In this document: positions 57,210-64,000 of the stretch, piece by piece
How positions within the stretch are numbered: the stretch's first letter is position 1
Layout of the letters: each line of letters starts with the position of its first letter
NCBI GenBank assembly: GCA_032164245.1
Contig: JAVMKO010000009.1
Span: 82,874,712 to 82,938,711, forward strand
Length of the DNA stretch: 64,000 bases
Direction: 5' to 3'
DNA from: Sternotherus odoratus
Taxonomy: Eukaryota > Chordata > Testudines > Kinosternidae
Position numbers and translations under genes: made by a program
The notes under the pieces: generated by a model
Told to the model about the DNA's origin: nothing
What the model saw: only the letters and a program-made list of their open reading frames with translations
The model's database searches: none

Positions 57210-58469
57210 GAATGGCTTGATTTTTTTAAAAAAATTTGCTGAGCAGCTAGCAGCCACTGAATTATGACCTTATAATGCTTAACTTTGGGTGCCCTTTTAA
57301 AAATATGTTGGTCTAAATAAGTAAAACCAATAAAGTCCATTTGAAAAAGATAATTGATTGTTTCTTGTAATTCAAACTTGGTTGGAATTCCCGTGTCCTC
57401 AGATTTGATGTAATTGGTCCAGAGTCCAAAATGAAAAAATCCTAGCCCAGAGATATGCCCTGTCTGTGAAGGGTAAGATTCGAAAAGCAGGCTCTCCTTT
57501 GCTGAAGTTTGGTGGTCTTTGCCCTTATTTTATATAGGAATTCCTTTAGGCTGCCTCATAGAAATTGCTAGAGTTCAACTAAAATAAGGTTGACAGAAAA
57601 CAAACCTTGCATTTTCCTGTGCCTAATGTAAAGTCATCCGGTTAACAGCAGTTCTGTTGACCGAGGAGGCAAGTGGGTTACTGTAAAGAACCTAAATTCC
57701 CATAAGACTAGATCCCAGGTCACATCTGTGGAACAAGCATTTCCAGTCAGCCATGCCAAGGGCTCGTAGTAGCAAGCAGCAGCTTTCTCTTTTTTTTTTT
57801 TTTGAACGGCTGTCTGTATCCTTGACTCAAATTTGTTCGGGTCTTTGGAAAAACCGTTGTGGGTCGAGGTGCTAATCTGTTAGCCTTGACATTCAAGTTT
57901 GAGACGAGCGAGACCAACAAATGTAAAGCAGTGCTGTGTTTTTGACCTCTGTAACAGTTGCTGTAATGAAATGTAAGTAGCAAGAAGCAGCAGAGTCCCT
58001 GAGATGGCGGATGAAATCTTGGTGGCTGTTGGAATTTTTCTGTTAAGCTGCCCCTCCCGACACAATACGTGGTTGGAATGACAGTCTGATCATCGGAATT
58101 GCATTGATCTGGCACCAAAGTGACGCATGTCAGGGTTCATAAACTTTCTGTGTCTTTCTTGGTTAGGAAAACAAAACAAACTTCTGATGTCTAGGGTCTC
58201 TAAATGACCAACCAGAAATAACTTCTCCTCCTTGTAATCTACATTATAGATTCGGATCTAGCTGTCTGTGGTCTGAATTTTCCCGGGGGGCGAAGAGCGT
58301 GGAGATCTTGTAACTGAATGTCTTTATCTGCTATTTAAACATGCTCGTATAACATGACCGCGTGACTGTCTGTGTTCCCCCCCAGCCTTTTCTTTTGTAA
58401 TAGAAATCACTGTAACCGCACCACTGCACGTAATAAAACTTAGAAATAAGGTACATATTTTGAAAAGTG
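57210..58469. other. GPC4: Intron 2, no gene seen
   Basis: No exon or RNA gene seen. A T-rich tract lies near 57790-57804. Confidence 0.5.
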
Positions 58470-58688
58470 GTGATAATTAACCACCGGAACAACTTAATAT
58501 CGTGAGGCGATGGATTCCCTATCTCTGGAAGTCTATATAGTCAAGACTGGATGTCTTGCTAAAATAGATGCTGCAGCTCAGACAAGCTTTGCCAGCTTGA
58601 TGCAGAAATTATTGGGTGAGATTCTGTTCTGCTGGAAGTCAGACTAGATGATTTAGTGATCCCTTCTGGCCTTGTAGTCTATGAATCA
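58470..58688 (+). mobile_element. CR1 LINE 3' end fragment
   Basis: The piece starts in the CR1 3' region (CACCGGAACAACTTAATATC), passes CTCTGGAAGTCTATATAGTC and GCAGAAATTATTGGGTGAGA, and ends GGCCTTGTAGTCTATGAATC, the usual CR1 terminus with its ATTCTATG-like repeat. It is the most complete of the three + strand CR1 tails here. Confidence 0.85.
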
Positions 58689-59180
58689 TTGCAGCAGCAA
58701 ACAGCAATGGCTGTGATTTGAGGTTGCATAAGCATCTAACCTTGTTTTCAGTTGCTTACAGCTTTCATAAGTTTCCATCTTTGAGGCTGAAATTTTCCAT
58801 GCTTTGGTCTCTTCTCAAAGATAAATATATGAGGGGGAGGAAGGCAGGACTGGAGCAAAAATGGTCCAATCTTTTGTGAGAACAAGGATGGGAGGGGAGA
58901 TGCTTATACGGGATGATGGCCTCATGTAGATTATTCTTCCTCTGCTGTTCCGTTGCTCCTTAGGTGAGGCTTATTTTTCTACATACATTTCTTGGAGGGG
59001 AGACAAGCCTTTAAAAATCGTGTCTGCCTATGGCAGAAACTGTGCGGATTTTGTTGCATGATGGTTCAAACAGCAGAATTATGTAATTTCCCTCTGTCCT
59101 ACCAAGTGTGGTGTCACTAAATAATAAAATGTCATGAAATGCTCCCAGAACATACGTTATAAAGAGAGGTCAATATGTCT

Positions 59181-59710
59181 CTTAGAATTACAGAATGAGA
59201 GGAATGTAGAGCTGAACGGACCTTAAGAGGTCATCTTAGTCCAGTCCCCTGCCAGACTAAGTAAACTTGACCATCCCTGCCAATTGTTTGTCCAATCCAG
59301 GGGTAGGCAGCTTATGGCACCTGTGCCAGAGGCAGCATGCAAGCTTATTTTCAGTGGCACTCACAGGTCCTGGCCACCGCTCTGGGGGGTTCTGCATTTT
59401 AATTTATTTTTAAATGAAGCTTCTTAAACAGTTAAAAAAAACCTTATTTACTTTACATACAACCATAGTGTAGTTCTATATTATAGACTTAGAGAGAGAC
59501 CTTCTAAAAACGTTCAGATGTATCACTGGCACGCGAAACCTTAAATAAGAGTGATGAAATGAAGACTCGGCACACCACTTCTGAAAGGTTGCCGACCCCT
59601 GGTTCTTAAAAACCTCCAATGATGGGAATTCCACAGTCTCCCTTGGAAGCCTATTCCAGTTCTGAACTGACCCGACTGAAAGATTTCTTGGAATATTTGT
59701 CATTTGTAAG
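59181..59710 (-). mobile_element. CR1 LINE 3' part, antisense, split by a later insertion
   Basis: Two pieces belong together: 59181-59297 (ACAGAATGAGAGGAATG ... CCAGTCCCCTGCC ... TTGTCCAATC) and 59602-59710 (GTTCTTAAAAACCTCCAATG ... GCCTATTCCAGTTC). In intact CR1 copies these are adjacent. The interruption is the family B hAT element at 59298-59601. Confidence 0.78.
59298..59601 (+). mobile_element. hAT MITE family B, intron 2 copy nested in CR1
   Basis: Ends CAGGGGTAGGCAGC and GGTTGCCGACCCCTG form a good inverted repeat. The whole 304 bp is the inverted counterpart of the 45165 copy. The flanking octamers do not match clearly, so the target duplication has decayed or was altered. Confidence 0.88.
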
Positions 59711-59790
59711 ATGCTCAGGGCAGGGACCTAGGTGAGCACAATGAGGCTCTGGGGCATCTGGGTATTGCAACAATACAAGTCAATAATACT
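59711..59790 (+). repeat. Old SINE/L2-tail-like repeat fragment
   Basis: CTCAGGGCAGGGACCTAGG, GCACAATGAGGCTCTGG and CAACAATACAAGTCAATAAT follow the same order as the tail at 29250-29340. It is short and diverged. Confidence 0.45.
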
Positions 59791-62550
59791 AACGATGCAG
59801 TGAGTTCAATGGGCAGCTACTGATCTCCCTTACAAGTGTTTTTAGTGCAGTTAAATTAGTGTAGCTGAAGTTGCATATGTTAAGTCGATCCCAACTCCTC
59901 CCCAGTATAGACCAGGGTTATAAAACTACCCAGTACAAGCCGGCATCTGGAAAGCTATTAAATGTCGAGACACTCTCCTTCCGTACGTCCCCACCCAAGT
60001 TTTCCGTTAACATTTAAGATAAAACAAATATGAAAAGAATAAAACTAAACCCTTTGGGGGCTGAAACCAAGCAAATGGACTCCTCCCAGTGGTCACTGTA
60101 ACTCTAACTCTAAAATGCAAGCAGAGATCTTGGCTCGCAGCTGAGAATTCTCAGGTGCCTCATGCCCCTTTCAAGTTGGAAGACTTGGTGGGAAGAGCAC
60201 CAGCTGGGAGCCGGGAATCCAGCAATCTAACAGTCATTTAGCTAGCTAGATTTATTTTGTGGAGGATTATTTCTTTTCTTCTTGCTAAAGGTCATTCAAG
60301 CTATTTAGTGACTTGGAAACATATTTTTCTGTCATGAAGCCACCCTGGAAAAATTGCAGACTGTGTTCTCTGGTAACCGAACTGGCCATAGGGGAGGAAA
60401 CCTCACTCCCAAGGGCAGAGTTTCAATATGAGAGGAGTGGGTTGAGGATTTCTGCAAAAGAGGGGAGTTTCTGTGGTGGTGCACAGTTATTTCAGCTGGG
60501 GAGGGGGGTAATTAATTATTATGGGTATTAATACAAGGCATAGTTAGTTATTCGCTGGGAGATAGAAGGAGTAGGCCATGTTGGTTGTGCACTCCCTGTT
60601 AGGCCAGAGAATGGTGAGGGTTATTCCTCACCCTCAACTACTCCTGGAAGAACAGGGAAAGATAAAGAAACACAAGCCAAATGGGCTGTCTGATGATGCA
60701 CCATTGACCATTCAGGCCATGGTTCCAGTGTAGTTCTCCTGAGTAAACTGGACACGGTGAACTAAAGGAAGGGGGAGCATATGCCTCTACTGTCAGAGAT
60801 TCTTAAATTGCAAATTTTCTGTGAGAAAATCTCTGCAAAATGGAGAGTTTCGGGAGCGAACTGTTAGGTTCCTGCTTTCAGGCTGGAGAACTACAACCCA
60901 TTAATCATCAGCCAGAGTTTATAGAGCCTCTTCTGTGAGCAGAATCTGAACTGAGAAGAAAAAAATCCTTTTGGGGACTGAAGCTCCTAATTATTAACTC
61001 TCTGTCCACTAAAGTAAAATGGGGTAGATTCCTTTGCCACTATTCCAACTATGTTCCAGTCTCCCTTGCTAGGAGTAACCAGAGAGTGTGCATACCAATC
61101 AGGCCTCTCTTCCTTGCCAAAGTAATTCTCCTTTTGGGACATGAATGTCGTATCAGACAATTGAACTTTGATTGACAGCTCTGGCTGCAGTATCAGAGAT
61201 CCAAGGCTGAATCATGCAAATCCATACTTGCATGTGTGAGCCCCATAAGTGTCCGAGTCTAATGGCACGAGCAAGAGGTGCTGGATCTGCTAAACAAGCA
61301 GTATGCTAGCTTTAGTTCCAGTCTCCCAGTGTTTCTCAACTGGCTTTGTAACTAGTGCCAATTAAGAAGGTTTCCAAAACAGTCAGCTCCTAGAAATCCT
61401 ATAGCTGTCCCTGGGCATCATTGTATGAGAAACTGTTCTTATATAAGAGGAGATAGGGCAAGAAAAGTTGCTTCACAGGCCTCTCATAAATAAGTCTGAG
61501 TGGACTCCTTGCTCTATAGCAAGTCTTGGGAACTAGAGAATAGTAAATCCCAAAGGTAGAGAAAAAATGAGTCATTAGTCCTGATGCAGTAGTCCATCAA
61601 GCTACTGCAGATCTTCACGATAACTGTTTCCCTGAGGAGAATGGTACTTTTACCACTTTTGCCACAGTTGCGTGTCTAAGGGAATAAAAAGGATACGTGA
61701 GTGTACTAATACTACAGCATTAGAAAATGAAGTATATGGCTTGTTTCTCTTCCAACCTTGGACACATGTAGACCTCCTTTCTATTTAGGCCTAGATCCCT
61801 CAGATTTTCATTAACCTAGGCAGCCGTCTGCTACCATGGAATTGTCTTTAGGACTTGTTTGGACCTGTGTCCAAAGTGATTGTTCTCAGTACATTTCTTA
61901 CTATTTTCTCCCCATCTGAAGTTATTTAAAAAGAACCAAAACATTTGTGCTCGAGGGGCATGTTGGTCTTTTCTGAATTTGTTTGGCACCAAATCATTTC
62001 CTGCGGTGAGCGAGTTCTTTGAGAGCGAAGGGGACCCTTGGTCTGTGGTGTTAGGGACTGAGACAGTGCTACACAACATAGTCTCCAAGGGCGAAAATGA
62101 ATGTCCCATCCACAGGGAGAAAAATATGGTTGTGAATTTCATAATCGTGCTGGGGATTTAGCCACAGCTAACTTCTGCGTATGGCTTTGAATAATCTCAC
62201 GCTGTATTTATTTTCCTCCAAGTAATAGAATTACCTGCTCTTCACATCACATAGCTTTTTCCTATTTTTATTGTTTGAAACGTGGGCTGCAGTTTTACAC
62301 ACACTGGGAAATGTGAGGTTCTTTAGTTACTGATTGATACAAGCCAGTCAATGAGTCATTGTTTGTCTGTTTAAAATTAACTTTCCTTTTTCCCCCTCCC
62401 TCTCCTTTTTCTCAGAAGAAACTAGGCTATAATTTGGTAATATTTATGCACACAAGTTTGTTGCCTATACGGTCTTCTGGACGCGGCATCCCTGTATGTT
62501 GGTTGAACAAATGCCATTGTGGAATCCCATGGAGAGCTTAATAATCGATC
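59791..62550. other. GPC4: Intron 2, no gene seen
   Basis: Ordinary intron; open frames here lack splice context. No transposon with two ends was found. Confidence 0.5.
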
Positions 62551-62554
62551 CCTT

Positions 62555-62650
62555 ATTAACTCCTAGAAGCCCCAGGCAGGGACCAGGAAGCTACTATGCT
62601 AGGCGCTGAGTAAACACAACTAAACAAGGTCCCGGCCCAAATTGCTAACA
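62555..62650 (-). repeat. Old SINE/L2-tail-like repeat fragment
   Basis: GAAGCCCCAGGCAGGGACC, ATGCTAGGCGCTGAGTAAAC and AAGGTCCCGGCCCAAATTGC are in the order of the family seen at 24080. It lies next to an L2-like coding relic on the same strand and may be its tail. Confidence 0.5.
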
Positions 62651-62779
62651 AAGTATAGCACAAGAGGCAGCAAGATGGCTAGGCTGACGGCGAGGGAGTG
62701 TAAGGAAACCATATTGGTCAGCATGACTGGCAACACGGTGTCTGCATGCCACCTGCCTAACCGTAGTCTGATTTTTTTG

Positions 62780-63330
62780 TAGGAATCCTAGCAAAGGACA
62801 ATTTGGAGTAGGGATTTGAAGGTGAGTAATGAGTTCGCATTGTGGATGTGTACGGGGAGTTCCTGCCAAGTGTGGGGCATCCAGGGAGAAAGGTACCAAG
62901 GGGCTTGTCTGAAAATGTAACAAGTGGGTGATGGAAGCTGGCCTCCCAGGCCAATTGGAGGCCGGAGTCCTCGTCCCAATAGTGAATGAGAGATGATTGG
63001 TAGAATGAGGGATCGGCTGTGAAGGGCGGCGAAAGTGCAACTATGGAGCTTATGTTTGATGTGATAGAGAGCCAGTAGAGGAAGGCTAAGAGAGGGGTGG
63101 TGAGATCAAATGATGGGCCAGAAGAAGGATCTTTGCAGCACCATTCTGAATAGCTGAGAAGGTGGTAGGATGGCATTTGTCACGTCTGGAGGTGGAGTGA
63201 TGGAGATGCAAGATGAGAACCCAGGTGAGTGTTAGTTGTGTGACTGGGTAGGAAAGGCCCTGTCCAGAGATGTTGCATGGAAAGATTCTGAAAGATGTAA
63301 TGACAACGTGGATGGGAGAAGCGAGGCCCA
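62780..63330 (-). mobile_element. L2-like LINE reverse transcriptase relic, antisense
   Basis: On the minus strand, one frame encodes FSAIQNGAAKILLLAHHL and a neighbouring frame encodes FDLTTPLLAFLYWLSITSNI. This order matches the IQNAAARL ... TPLLxSLHWLP region near the C-terminus of L2-type reverse transcriptases. At least one frameshift separates the parts. The catalytic core is absent, so the copy is dead and 5'-truncated. Confidence 0.7.
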
Positions 63331-64000
63331 ATTTAAGGCCCAGTGTTTAATTCCTTTGTATTCTCCTCCTAGCAACTGCGGCACAATTGCTCCTCAGATC
63401 AGGACGTAGCTTGGCTCTGTGCTTTCTCCTCCCTTTCCACTAAACCTTTAACGAGCTGGGTCTTGCTCGACCCTTGTCATTGTCGTTGTCTTCAGCTCTT
63501 CTGTGCTTGCTAGGGTTTCAGCTGGAGGCAGATGTACCCCAACACTGGACCCACCAGAAACAGGAAGTGCCAGAAATCTCCTGAGGGCACTTTCCTTAGG
63601 CGGTTTCTAGCACAATTTTCGTTGCCCTGAGACCTTTCAACAATTAAGCAAACTTCTGGTTGCTTTTCTAAACGCTGCCTCCCTGCTCTTTGAGGTTCAC
63701 CCATCAGCGAGGGCTGTTGCTGTGATACTGGTATGATTTAAGCCTACATTTCTTCGAGCTATGTGAAAGAGCTCTTCCCATGTCGGTAAGTGCTAACACA
63801 TGTTTGAAAACAGGACAGAGAAACAGCCCTCTGCCTTGCCCTCCCTTCCCAACTTCATATTCAATAAATGTGTTAACACTATTTATTCAGCACATTCTCA
63901 ACACGTTTGGCAAAAGGTCATATTAAAATACAGTTTGTTTTTTCCCTGATGGAAATTACAAATGTGGCAGATGCAATAAAGGAAGTGAACGCATATTAGA
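63331..64000. other. GPC4: Intron 2 to the window edge, no gene seen
   Basis: No exon, RNA or repeat boundary could be supported. The gene continues beyond the right edge. Confidence 0.5.

Noticed and set aside
57747..58118. 123-codon minus-strand frame
   Set aside because: It includes a lysine run from a T-rich tract and matches no family; no splice context.

Overview
This window is a stretch of a vertebrate nuclear gene, most likely from a sauropsid and probably a turtle. The only protein-coding gene I can support is the 5' part of glypican-4 (GPC4) on the + strand. Exon 1 (coding 668-836) sits in a CpG-rich promoter region. It encodes a signal peptide and the start of the mature N-terminus. 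Exon 2 (54475-54633) continues the same frame through a phase-1 intron of 53,638 bp. Intron 2 then runs to the right edge, and the remaining exons lie outside. The gene call rests on close similarity of both exons to remembered vertebrate GPC4; GPC6 fits clearly less well.

The rest is intron populated by sauropsid-type transposable elements. These include CR1 LINE 3' ends and antisense bodies (9.8, 14.5, 25.2-25.8, 42.3-43.8, 58.5 and 59.2-59.7 kb) and an L2-like reverse transcriptase relic (62.8-63.3 kb). There are many non-autonomous DNA transposons. At least six hAT-type copies have perfect or near-perfect 8-bp target duplications, starting at 5442, 6957, 45165, 47283, 52550 and 56561. There is also one pogo/Tigger-type element with TA duplication (6653), one Harbinger-like element with TTA duplication (38297), and a 1.8-kb Helitron (17299-19104) packed with tandem arrays that switch strand. 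No Alu, B1 or L1 elements were recognised, which argues against a mammal. The turtle assignment is from memory of repeat families and is inference; a crocodilian is the main alternative.

Layout: 1-667 promoter and 5' UTR; 668-836 exon 1; 843-1345 G-rich minisatellite at the start of intron 1; 1.3-17.3 kb intron with scattered MITEs; 17.3-19.1 kb Helitron; 19.1-54.3 kb long AT-rich intron with CR1, hAT, Harbinger-like and fold-back repeats; 54351-54425 a (CT)37 tract just before the exon 2 acceptor; 54475-54633 exon 2; 54.6-64 kb intron 2 with more CR1, hAT and L2 relics.

No new multi-gene system is visible. The observations I rate highest are two families of hAT elements placed as inverted pairs on either side of the frame-neutral exon 2, the long CT tract 50 nt from its acceptor, and the strand-switching arrays inside the Helitron.
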